From contig JBKECH010000077.1 in the NCBI GenBank assembly GCA_047974415.1, positions 1 to 62,700 of the forward strand: DNA of 62,700 nucleotides, written 5' to 3'. Source of the DNA: JBKEAJ01 sp047974415 (GTDB taxonomy: Bacteria; Bacteroidota; Bacteroidia; Bacteroidales; Prolixibacteraceae). A program made the translations under genes and the position numbers. Positions 1 through 7,942 of the stretch are shown here, piece by piece (position 1 is the stretch's first letter; every line of letters starts with the position of its first letter). The notes beneath the pieces are model-generated. The model had not been told where the DNA came from. It searched no databases and saw only the letters and a program-made list of their open reading frames with translations.

Positions 1-255
1 ACTCTACTGAAACAATTGGGCTGGCAGCATAAGCCCGACCTCCTATCTAAAGATTTTCTGAGCGACGACAGCTACGCCTTCTATTTCCGGGGCGAAGGTT
101 GGGGATTTCTATGTCCGGAGATGGGCTGCTTCATGAATATCAACACCGAAAAACAACAATTCTTTTACAACAAAGCTGCCGCCCCAACCGACTCTTTGAT
201 GAATTTTGCTAAGGCCTATGCGCAATATCTGCACGATGCCCCCTTGGCTGATTAG
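1..255 (+). CDS. C-terminal part of an unrecognised protein (cut by window edge)
   Basis: An open frame enters from the left edge and stops with TAG at 253-255, giving about 84 residues. The visible part is rich in aromatic residues (FYFRGEGWGF, GCFMN, QQFFYN) and ends in a short amphipathic helix (FAKAYAQYLHDAP). I recognise no family and see no signal peptide or catalytic motif. The true start lies outside the window; the TTG at 16 should not be taken as a start. No terminator hairpin is obvious after it; the next 260 bases hold a palindromic repeat and the metG leader. Confidence 0.5.
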   Translation, partial: TLLKQLGWQHKPDLLSKDFLSDDSYAFYFRGEGWGFLCPEMGCFMNINTEKQQFFYNKAAAPTDSLMNFAKAYAQYLHDAPLAD

Positions 256-297
256 ATAGAGTCTGTCTAGAAGGTAGGACTAACTATAAATATTTGC

Positions 298-305
298 TAT
301 ATTTG
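298..305 (+). promoter_or_regulatory. Possible -7 box for metG
   Basis: TATATTTG fits the Bacteroidota -7 consensus TAnnTTTG. No clear TTG box lies 19-20 bases upstream, so support is moderate. Transcription from here would give metG a leader of about 210 bases that contains both the palindromic repeat at 313-369 and the diverged leader element at 384-482. Confidence 0.4.
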
Positions 306-312
306 CATGTTT

Positions 313-369
313 TATCCCAGATTGTGCATTGGAGCATGTAGCAGGTGAGCTAATGCATATTATGGGTTA
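313..369 (+). repeat. Palindromic intergenic repeat, copy R1
   Basis: An imperfect inverted repeat runs from CCCAGATTGTGCATTGGAGC to the complementary GAGCTAATGCATATTATGGG, with a loop around ATGTAGCAGGT. The same plan (CCCAGA, GCATTRGAGC, CACGTAGC loop, GAGCTAA, TCTGGGTT) recurs at 10484, 21220, 36593, 43932 and 52269. It is intergenic and non-coding. It resembles REP-type repeats; no RAYT transposase is visible in the window. Confidence 0.65.
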
Positions 370-383
370 AGGTGGTCTAATTT

Positions 384-482
384 CATGAAACGAGCCATGA
401 GGGTCAAACCCTATAACAGGAGGATGATTAATTAGCGAGATACATCTTGACAAATAAAAACAAAATTACAAACAGGTAAAAA
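384..482 (+). repeat. Diverged leader element, copy F, upstream of metG
   Basis: This stretch keeps the order of marks seen in the four clear leader elements: a left ATGAAA (386-391), a small hairpin (GGGTCAAACCC), the loop motif ACAGGAGGATGATTAAT (416-432) and a right end TTACAAACAGGTAAAA resembling TTTTAAACAGATGAAA. Its long stem is degraded. It lies in the sense direction of metG, ending about 35 bases before the start codon. It is the only copy on the plus strand. Assignment rests on pattern, not high identity. Confidence 0.4.
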
Positions 483-517
483 CCGCTAGTTCATAGAATA
501 TTGATAAAAAAGATTTA

Positions 518-2551
518 ATGAGTAACTACAAAAGAACATTAATTACCTCGGCATTGCCTTATGCCAATGGTCCTGTACACATCGGTCACCTTGCGGGAGT
601 ATATGTGCCAGCAGACATTTACGCTAGATATTTAAGGATGAGAGGAGAAGAGGTATTATTTATTGGAGGCTCTGACGAACACGGAGTACCTATCACCTTA
701 AAAGCAAAAAAAGAAGGACTTGCCCCCCAAGATATTGTTGATAGATACCATAGCATAATAAAAAAATCTTTTGAAGATTTTGGAATATCTTTCGACGTGT
801 ACTCAAGAACTTCAGCAGATATACATAAAGAAACAGCTTCGCAATTCTTTAGAACACTATATGACAATTCAAAATTCATAGAGAGAACCAGCGAGCAATT
901 TTACGATGAAGATGCAAATCAATTTCTTGCAGATAGGTATATAACAGGCACTTGCCCAAAATGCAATCACGATAAGGCTTACGGCGACCAATGCGAAAGC
1001 TGTGGTACGTCGTTAAATGCCACAGACCTTATTAATCCAACATCTGCACTGACAGGCAACAAGCCCGTGCTCAGAGAAACTACTCATTGGTATCTGCCAT
1101 TGGACGAGTATGAAGCATGGCTAAAGCAATGGATATTAGAAGAACATAAAGAATGGAAGCCCAATGTTTATGGGCAATGCAAATCGTGGATAGACAGTGG
1201 CCTGCAACCACGAGCAGTAACTCGCGACTTGGATTGGGGAGTACCAGTGCCCGTAAAAGGAGCCGACAGCAAGGTACTTTACGTATGGTTCGATGCCCCC
1301 ATTGGATACATATCCGCCACCAGAGAATGTACCGACCAATGGGAGAAATGGTGGAAAGACGAAAACACTCGAATGTTGCACTTTATAGGCAAAGACAATA
1401 TCGTTTTCCACTGTATAATATTTCCATCCATGCTAAAGGCTCATGGCGATTATATTCTACCCGAGAATGTCCCCGCCAATGAGTTCCTAAATTTAGAAGG
1501 AGATAAAATATCTACCTCTCGAAATTGGGCTGTATGGTTGCACAAATATCTAGAGGACTTCCCCAACAAAGAAGACGTCTTGAAATATGTGCTTACTGCA
1601 AATGCTCCAGAAACAAAAGACAACGACTTTACATGGAAGGACTTTCAAGCAAGAAACAACAACGAACTGGTTGCAATATTAGGTAATTTTGTCAATCGCA
1701 CATTGGTACTGACAAATAAGTATTACGAGGGGCTGATACCTGAATCTGCAGAACTAATAGGCTCCGACAAAGCTACACTAGTAGAACTTAGTGAATTAAA
1801 ACATCAAATCGACCATAGCTTCTCCCAATTTCGCTTTAGAGAGGCTCTAAAATATGCAATGGATATTGCTCGTCTAGGAAACAAGTACTTAGCAGACTCT
1901 GAACCTTGGAAACTTATAAAAACAGACGAGCTCAGAGTAAAAACAATAATGAACATTTGCCTACAAATCACGGCAAACCTAACAATTGCTTTCGAACCCT
2001 TCATGCCTAAGAAGATGCAGGAACTACGGTCTATGCTTAATATGGAAAAACTTCCGTGGGCAGAATTAGGAAATAATGAAATATTAAACGCGGGTCATAA
2101 AATAAATGCGCCAAGCTTATTATTCGATAAAATTGAAGATGAACAAATAGAGGCTCAAGTGAATAAATTAAAAGAGACAAAGGAACAAAATCATGAAACA
2201 AACTTTAACCACCCTTCAATCAAGGACACTGTCAACTTCGACGACTTTATGAAGATGGACATCAGAGTGGGCAAGGTTCTAGAGTGCGAGAAGGTGCCAA
2301 AAACCAAAAAACTACTCAAATTCCTTATCGATTTAGGAAGCGAAAAACGTACGGTTGTGTCAGGAATAGCTGAGCACTACAAAGCCGAAGAGCTAATTGG
2401 CAAAGAGATATGCATAATTGTGAATTTAGAGCCCCGCAATATAAAGGGCATAGAATCTTGTGGCATGATATTATCAGCAGAAGACAAGGATGGATCTTTA
2501 AAAATAATAATGCCTCAGTCTAACGTGCTGCCAGGCAGCACAGTAGGATAA
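518..2551 (+). CDS. metG: Methionyl-tRNA synthetase
   Basis: Class I aminoacyl-tRNA synthetase that charges tRNA-Met in the cytosol. The 677-residue product shows the HIGH signature (HIGH, residues 21-24), a CPKC...CESC zinc knuckle near residues 145-160, and the KMSKS-equivalent loop as KISTS near residue 331. From about residue 570 a C-terminal EMAP-II-like tRNA-binding domain is present (DFMKMDIRVGKVLECEKVP), the long dimer-forming type. The ATG at 518 starts the catalytic domain at the expected place. Only about 40 bases separate it from the DUF4831 gene, so they may be cotranscribed. A degraded leader element lies upstream. Confidence 0.97.
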   Translation: MSNYKRTLITSALPYANGPVHIGHLAGVYVPADIYARYLRMRGEEVLFIGGSDEHGVPITLKAKKEGLAPQDIVDRYHSIIKKSFEDFGISFDVYSRTSADIHKETASQFFRTLYDNSKFIERTSEQFYDEDANQFLADRYITGTCPKCNHDKAYGDQCESCGTSLNATDLINPTSALTGNKPVLRETTHWYLPLDEYEAWLKQWILEEHKEWKPNVYGQCKSWIDSGLQPRAVTRDLDWGVPVPVKGADSKVLYVWFDAPIGYISATRECTDQWEKWWKDENTRMLHFIGKDNIVFHCIIFPSMLKAHGDYILPENVPANEFLNLEGDKISTSRNWAVWLHKYLEDFPNKEDVLKYVLTANAPETKDNDFTWKDFQARNNNELVAILGNFVNRTLVLTNKYYEGLIPESAELIGSDKATLVELSELKHQIDHSFSQFRFREALKYAMDIARLGNKYLADSEPWKLIKTDELRVKTIMNICLQITANLTIAFEPFMPKKMQELRSMLNMEKLPWAELGNNEILNAGHKINAPSLLFDKIEDEQIEAQVNKLKETKEQNHETNFNHPSIKDTVNFDDFMKMDIRVGKVLECEKVPKTKKLLKFLIDLGSEKRTVVSGIAEHYKAEELIGKEICIIVNLEPRNIKGIESCGMILSAEDKDGSLKIIMPQSNVLPGSTVG

Positions 2552-2592
2552 AACGTTCTATAAAAACACAAATAATTAAAAACGAATATATT

Positions 2593-3651
2593 ATGAGAAA
2601 GATTATTTTGATGACATGTTTGTCTATTGCTTTTGTGCAATTGGCAATGGCACAAGTAACTTATTACCTTCCCCGAACTATTGTTACCGTCAAAGTGGAG
2701 ATTGAGGGCGATATTTTTACAGCTGGTCCTTATGCTAAATATGCAGATAAGTATTTGGGAATAAGAAATGCCGAGCAGTACAACTCTCAGTCGTGGAAGA
2801 TATCAAAAATAAAGTTATCCTCGTATAATGAGGCTGATGCAACTACAGCATACATTTCGCCAAGTGGTATCCCAATATCCTTAGCATCTAATGGGTGCCT
2901 GTCTGGTGTAAACGACAGCTATACTGGCAAACTTATTAATTCGAAGAATCTGACATCAGACTTCTCAGGAAACGATAATGTCACTTACAGTAATTTCACG
3001 AACCTTTCATTAGAACCTTTTTTTCAAAGGGGCGACTCTACAACCAACTACAAAACAGTTTCAAAATCCGAGGAACAAAAGGCATACGAAGCATCGAAAG
3101 CAATTCTGGAGGCACGGACAAGAGGATGGCAAACGTGGATTTCCGATAATGGGGACTTTCCTACTGATGGAGAGGCGTATAAAGTTGTCTCCAAAGAGCT
3201 AAAAAAGTTTGAATCCGACTATATCGCCCTTTTCACAGGAAAGACAAAGAAAGTAAAAAAGGTTTACACATTCACCTTTGCACCAGATGCCGAAAGCACG
3301 AAAGACCAAGTCTTGTTTAGATTCTCTAACGACAAGGGTGTACTAGATTCTAAAAATATATCGGGCGACCCGGTATCTATCAGTATTGCAAAAACTAGCT
3401 CGGTGTCAAGCTCAAATAATAATAGCACAAGTGGGATTTTCTACAGAATACCTGGTGCGGGCGAGGTTTCTATTGCAAAACTAGGGAACATTATAGCTAA
3501 AACATCAATGCCCATTTTACAGCTAGGAAATACCATAGAACTACCTGGCATAATGCTCACTGGCGGATACAAACTTACATTTAATCCAAACACAGGTGCA
3601 TTGGACAAATCCGAGCGAGTGGCCCTGCCAACAGATGAAAAACGAAAATAA
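2593..3651 (+). CDS. DUF4831 family exported protein
   Basis: A 352-residue protein with an N-terminal signal peptide (IILMTCLSIAFVQLAMAQ, cleavage probably after AMAQ). The mature start (VTYYLPRTIVTVKVEIEGD followed by GPYAKYADKYLGI) is the pattern I associate with DUF4831, a Bacteroidota family of unknown function. No catalytic motif is evident; the middle is charged and partly helical, and an SSVSSSNNNSTSG linker precedes a C-terminal beta-rich part. It sits between metG and fumarase with short gaps (41 and 15 bases), suggesting one transcript. Cell location is probably periplasm or envelope. The family call is moderately sure; function is unknown. Confidence 0.75.
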   Translation: MRKIILMTCLSIAFVQLAMAQVTYYLPRTIVTVKVEIEGDIFTAGPYAKYADKYLGIRNAEQYNSQSWKISKIKLSSYNEADATTAYISPSGIPISLASNGCLSGVNDSYTGKLINSKNLTSDFSGNDNVTYSNFTNLSLEPFFQRGDSTTNYKTVSKSEEQKAYEASKAILEARTRGWQTWISDNGDFPTDGEAYKVVSKELKKFESDYIALFTGKTKKVKKVYTFTFAPDAESTKDQVLFRFSNDKGVLDSKNISGDPVSISIAKTSSVSSSNNNSTSGIFYRIPGAGEVSIAKLGNIIAKTSMPILQLGNTIELPGIMLTGGYKLTFNPNTGALDKSERVALPTDEKRK

Positions 3652-3666
3652 CATAAATATACAATA

Positions 3667-5274
3667 ATGGCTGATTTTTTTTATCAAAAACCATTCCCCA
3701 TCAAGGAGGACACCACGTCCTACAGAAAGCTTGACGGCGAATACGTTAGCAGCGTCGAATTTGAGGGGAAGAAAATTTTAAAAGTTGACCCAAAGGGTTT
3801 AGAATTGCTCGCAAAAGAAGCGTTTCATGATGTTTCTTTTTATCTCAGAAAGGCTCATTTAGAGAAGCTTGCCTTAATCTTAAAGGACCCAGAGGCATCA
3901 GACAACGACAAATTTGTTGCTCATACCATGCTCCTAAACCAGACAGTTGCAGCATCTGGCGAGCTTCCAACTTGCCAAGACACAGGAACAGCAATAGTTG
4001 TAGGAAAAAAAGGCGAACGAGTATGGACAAATGCCAATGACGCAGAGTTCCTATCGAGAGGTATATTCGAGACCTATGCAAAGGATAATTTGCGATACTC
4101 ACAGGTTGTTCCTTACACCATGTTTGAAGAAAAAAATACTGGCTCAAACCTACCTGCTCAAATCGACATTTATTCTGAGGACAGTGACAAGTACGAATTC
4201 CTTTTCCTTACCAAAGGAGGCGGTTCGGGCAATAAGACATTCTTATATCAACAAACAAAATCCTTATTAAACGAGAAGAATTTAGAGAAGTTTGTGCGCG
4301 ACAAAATAAAAGATCTTGGCACATCGGCTTGCCCTCCCTACCACTTAGCATTTGTTATTGGTGGCACATCGGCAGAAGCTACAATGGCGGCCGTAAAGAA
4401 AGCATCGGCGGGTTATTACGACCACTTGCCTACATCTGGTAACGAGGGTGGGCAGGCATTTCGCGACTTGGAATGGGAAGAACGAATTACAAAGATATGT
4501 CAAGACTACGGCGTAGGCGCTCAGTTTGGAGGTAAATACTTCGTTCACGACGTGCGTGTTATCCGTATGCCTCGCCATGCTGCTTCATGCCCTGTTGGCA
4601 TGGGAGTCAGCTGTAGTGCCGACCGAAATATCAAAGGAAAAATTACTTCTGAAGGTATTTTCTTAGAAGAGCTTGAAAAGAATCCAGGTCAGTTTTTGCC
4701 CGATGTCGCTCCTGGCATGACAGCTCCCATTGACATAGACATAGACCAACCAATGGAGAAAGTTAGAGAAATATTAGACAAGTATCCTGTAAAAACAAGA
4801 TTGAAACTAAGCGGAACTTTAATTGTTGCTAGAGACATTGCACACGCACGAATTAAAGAAATGATAGACAAAGGGGAGCCAATGCCAGAATACTTCAAGA
4901 ATCATCCTGTTTATTATGCAGGTCCTGCTAAGACACCTCAGGGTATGGCATCTGGAAGCTTCGGACCTACAACAGCAGGCAGAATGGACCCGTACGTCGA
5001 TGAGTTCCAGTCATTAGGAGGCTCAATGATAATGGTTGCCAAAGGAAACCGCTCGCAGACAGTTACCGATGCGTGCAAGAAGCATGGTGGTTTTTATCTA
5101 GGCTCAATTGGTGGTCCTGCCGCCATACTTGCAAAAAACAGCATCAAATCTGTCGAGCTTGTAGATTTTGAAGAGCTAGGCATGGAAGCTGTAAGAAAAA
5201 TAAAAGTAGTAGATTTCCCTGCATTCATAATTGTTGACAATAAAGGGAATGACTTTTTTGAAGAATATAAATAA
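3667..5274 (+). CDS. Fumarate hydratase, class I (iron-sulfur)
   Basis: Interconverts fumarate and L-malate using an oxygen-sensitive [4Fe-4S] cluster. The 535-residue protein has the N-terminal class I domain and the C-terminal beta domain fused in one chain, as in FumA/FumB. Likely cluster cysteines lie in TCQDTGTA (about C103), GTSACPPYH (about C222) and SCPVGMGVSC (about C308/C315), matching the spacing of characterised class I fumarases. The C-terminal GSFGPTTAGRMDPYVD and GGPAAILA segments fit the swivelling domain. The start ATG lies 15 bases after the DUF4831 stop. Oxygen-labile fumarase fits an anaerobic Bacteroidales with fumarate reduction. Confidence 0.95.
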   Translation: MADFFYQKPFPIKEDTTSYRKLDGEYVSSVEFEGKKILKVDPKGLELLAKEAFHDVSFYLRKAHLEKLALILKDPEASDNDKFVAHTMLLNQTVAASGELPTCQDTGTAIVVGKKGERVWTNANDAEFLSRGIFETYAKDNLRYSQVVPYTMFEEKNTGSNLPAQIDIYSEDSDKYEFLFLTKGGGSGNKTFLYQQTKSLLNEKNLEKFVRDKIKDLGTSACPPYHLAFVIGGTSAEATMAAVKKASAGYYDHLPTSGNEGGQAFRDLEWEERITKICQDYGVGAQFGGKYFVHDVRVIRMPRHAASCPVGMGVSCSADRNIKGKITSEGIFLEELEKNPGQFLPDVAPGMTAPIDIDIDQPMEKVREILDKYPVKTRLKLSGTLIVARDIAHARIKEMIDKGEPMPEYFKNHPVYYAGPAKTPQGMASGSFGPTTAGRMDPYVDEFQSLGGSMIMVAKGNRSQTVTDACKKHGGFYLGSIGGPAAILAKNSIKSVELVDFEELGMEAVRKIKVVDFPAFIIVDNKGNDFFEEYK

Positions 5275-5350
5275 ATTAACAAGATTGGAGCACAACTCCT
5301 GTGCATACAAGATTATGCCTCAATCATATAAATATTTTTAATTACACAAC

Positions 5351-5869
5351 ATGAAGATTAGAAGTTTTTTCTTAGCGTTATCTATTGCCACTTTATTGGT
5401 GGCAAGTTCTTGTGCAACATCTGGAACAACAAGCAATTCAAATACAGAACGCAACAACACTGTAATAAAAAAGAACCTATTCAATGGTACTTGGGTAGTA
5501 AACAGCATTGATGTCGACCCTGGGTTAAAAAAACTATCAAGTGGTATAACTGTATTAGGCGAGGGAGACGTTTCTTGCTTTCAAGGAAGTACATGGCACC
5601 TGATATCTAATAACAACACAGGAACATACACCTTGCCAGAAAGTAGCAAATGCTACTCTACAACAAGGAACATAGTTTGGTCTATATCTGACAATAACTT
5701 TAAGTTCAAGGTTGTTGACGAAGGAGACAAAGCCAAGAATGTAACTGTAGGTTATAATTTTGAAATTATAAACGCCACAGAGGAATTTGTAAGTTTAAGA
5801 ACTTCTGTCATGTTCCTAAACAAACAATGCCCAATTACATTAAACATGACTAAACAGCCTAAGAAATAA
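5351..5869 (+). CDS. Lipocalin-like lipoprotein
   Basis: A 172-residue lipoprotein. The N terminus is a lipoprotein signal (LSIATLLVASSCA, lipobox ASSC). The mature part begins LFNGTWVVNSIDVDPG and continues as an all-beta domain with alternating hydrophobic strands, as in Bacteroidota lipocalin-like proteins (GxW near the start of the barrel). Ligand unknown. It is probably anchored in the outer membrane. The gene follows fumarase by 76 bases and precedes another lipoprotein gene. Function beyond the fold is not inferable. Confidence 0.7.
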   Translation: MKIRSFFLALSIATLLVASSCATSGTTSNSNTERNNTVIKKNLFNGTWVVNSIDVDPGLKKLSSGITVLGEGDVSCFQGSTWHLISNNNTGTYTLPESSKCYSTTRNIVWSISDNNFKFKVVDEGDKAKNVTVGYNFEIINATEEFVSLRTSVMFLNKQCPITLNMTKQPKK

Positions 5870-5999
5870 TAAGCAGTTAGACCAATACAAAAGAATAATA
5901 AACAACGCGAGCCACAAAAGAAAAGAAATATCTACAAAACATAATCGCATTGGAGATATACATTATACATGTGGCAAACAGAAACAAAACATCAAAAAC

Positions 6000-6695
6000 A
6001 TGAAGAATTTAGTTATCAAGTACACCTCGATACTTCTAGCATTCGTAGTATTAGCATCTTGTGCAAGCATAAATAGCACCCAGAAGGGAGCAGGTATAGG
6101 TGCTGGGGGAGGCGCCGCAATAGGAGGAATTATCGGAGCAATTGCAGGAGACGAAAAAGGAGCCTTGCTAGGAGCTGCAATTGGAGCTGCCGTTGGAGGA
6201 ACAACTGGAGCAATTATAGGAAAACAGATGGACAAGCAAGCACAAGCCATAGAATCGACAATACCTGGCGCAGAAGTAGAAAAAATCAACAACGGCGAAG
6301 CCCTAGAAGTAACATTCGATGGAAATCAAGACGGGATAACTTTCCCTACCAACAAATATGAGCTAGATGCTGCTTCAAAAGAAAACCTTGCTAAACTATC
6401 AGACATATTTCAGGAGTTTCCTGATACTTATCTAAGAGTTAAAGGCTATACAGATGACGTTGGCAAAGAGGATTACAACATGACTCTATCTAAGAATAGA
6501 GCCGAGTCTGTTAGCAAATATCTATTAACCCAAGGCATTGACCCTATCAGGATAGAAACTCAATGGTTTGGCGAGACTTTACCCAAAGTTGCCAACGACA
6601 GCCCTGGAAACAGAGCTAAGAACCGTCGTGTGGAAGTGTTAATAGTTCCTAGTCAAAAGATGGTAAACAAGGCGCAAAACACCTCTGTTCAATAA
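6000..6695 (+). CDS. OmpA-family lipoprotein with glycine zipper
   Basis: A 231-residue envelope protein. It has a lipoprotein signal (LLAFVVLASCAS), then a glycine-zipper region at about residues 30-75 (repeated GxxxG, e.g. GAGGGAAIGGIIGAIAGD) that can insert in a membrane, then an OmpA C-terminal peptidoglycan-binding domain from about residue 115 (VKGYTDDVGKEDYN, NRAESVSKYL, NRRVEV). Such proteins tie outer membrane and cell wall together; the YiaD/Pal-like family is the closest class. The gene ends at a strong two-way terminator. Confidence 0.85.
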   Translation: MKNLVIKYTSILLAFVVLASCASINSTQKGAGIGAGGGAAIGGIIGAIAGDEKGALLGAAIGAAVGGTTGAIIGKQMDKQAQAIESTIPGAEVEKINNGEALEVTFDGNQDGITFPTNKYELDAASKENLAKLSDIFQEFPDTYLRVKGYTDDVGKEDYNMTLSKNRAESVSKYLLTQGIDPIRIETQWFGETLPKVANDSPGNRAKNRRVEVLIVPSQKMVNKAQNTSVQ

Positions 6696-6715
6696 ATTAG
6701 AGTTTTGACAATAAT

Positions 6716-6747
6716 AAAAAAGGCATCTCCAAGGAGACGCCTTTTTT
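6716..6747. terminator. Bidirectional rho-independent terminator
   Basis: AAAAAAGGC, TCTCC, loop AA, GGAGA, GCCTTTTTT form a hairpin with a single A/C mismatch, bordered by A and T runs on both sides. It lies between the converging OmpA-family gene and the TPR gene and can end both transcripts. Confidence 0.9.
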
Positions 6748-6764
6748 ATTATTGTATTTATCTA

Positions 6765-7922
6765 CTACTTTTCTAAACGAGATTTCATTTCCTCGTATTT
6801 TGCAGTGTCTCCAACCCTATAATATATATTTTTAAGATTTTCTATGCATGATGTTTCCTCAGGCTTTATTTCACTGGCTTTCTCAAAATACGGAATGGCT
6901 TTTTTAAACTCTTCAGCGGATTCCTTTTTCAGCTTATCGTAAGTTGCATTATCAGACAGGTCTAATTCATTGGTTTTTTGATCCAACTGCACACCTTTGT
7001 TGTAATATAGAGCTCCAATATTATAGTAAGCATCAAAGTAACTAGCATCCAGCTCAATAGCTTTTTCATAAGCCGTCAGCGCTTCGTCTACATTCTCCAA
7101 TTTTTCCTGCAAAGCTCCTAGTGCAAAATAGTAAGTCTTGTTTGAAGGGTCTTGCTCAATTGCCAACTTCAGATATTTAACAGCCTCTTCACTTTTACCC
7201 TGATTTATATATATATTAGTCAATGCTCCTAGGACCCCTACATTTGAGGGATTTTTTTCAAAAACCTTTTCGAAGAATTTTATTGCATCAGCTTCCTTAC
7301 CTGATTTTATATAAGAATCGCCAATTATCTGGTAGCAGTTCTCAGCTTGATAGCCATACTCAGCAGCTTTTTCAAAATAAGGGATACATTCTTCATACAG
7401 TTCTGCTGTATATCCTGTCAGTCCGGTGTTATATATTGTTGCAGTGTCAATATTTGCTTCGTCTTTCATAACTGAAGAATTATTAATTCTTTCTATTTCC
7501 TGAAAAAGTCTAAAGGCATCTACATAATTTTTTTCTTCGTTATATTTTGCTCCTGCAGCATTACCTAGATCTTGCTTAAACAGTGTAAGAATCATCTTCA
7601 ATTGATTTGAATAGCGCCCTTTTTCATCGAGCTCCATAGCTTTCATATAGCTATCGGATGCTTTTTTAAACGGTTCCGATACGATATTTTTGGTCTTATC
7701 TCCCTTACCTAGAGCGGAATAAACCTGCCCTGCAATGATCCATGTATTTGGCCATGCCATTGTCTTCTCGTCTTTAGCATCTAGTGCCATTTTCAGTGTT
7801 TCGTAAGCTTCCTTGACATTACCTTGATCAAGTTTGCTCTTTGCCGACGTAACCTTTCCTTTCTGCGCAAATACCGAAACAGAAAAGATAAGCATTAGCG
7901 TTATAATTCCTAGTTTTTTCAT
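6765..7922 (-). CDS. TPR-repeat exported protein
   Basis: A 385-residue protein with a signal peptide (LGIITLMLIFSVSVFAQ). At least six tetratricopeptide repeats follow, for example AAEYGYQAENCYQIIGDSY, then a run between residues 200 and 300 with the usual A/G-Y-A spacing (NPSNVGVLGAL, DPSNKTYYFALGAL, DASYFDAYYNIGALYY). TPR arrays bind other proteins; the partner is unknown. It starts 20 bases after the gyrA stop and is probably cotranscribed with it. Location is probably periplasmic. Confidence 0.8.
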   Translation of the reverse strand: MKKLGIITLMLIFSVSVFAQKGKVTSAKSKLDQGNVKEAYETLKMALDAKDEKTMAWPNTWIIAGQVYSALGKGDKTKNIVSEPFKKASDSYMKAMELDEKGRYSNQLKMILTLFKQDLGNAAGAKYNEEKNYVDAFRLFQEIERINNSSVMKDEANIDTATIYNTGLTGYTAELYEECIPYFEKAAEYGYQAENCYQIIGDSYIKSGKEADAIKFFEKVFEKNPSNVGVLGALTNIYINQGKSEEAVKYLKLAIEQDPSNKTYYFALGALQEKLENVDEALTAYEKAIELDASYFDAYYNIGALYYNKGVQLDQKTNELDLSDNATYDKLKKESAEEFKKAIPYFEKASEIKPEETSCIENLKNIYYRVGDTAKYEEMKSRLEK

Positions 7923-7942
7923 ATCTCAAAAAATTTCAATTA

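Noticed and set aside
1136..1482. Frames inside metG on both strands
   Set aside because: They are shadows of a gene with full family motifs.
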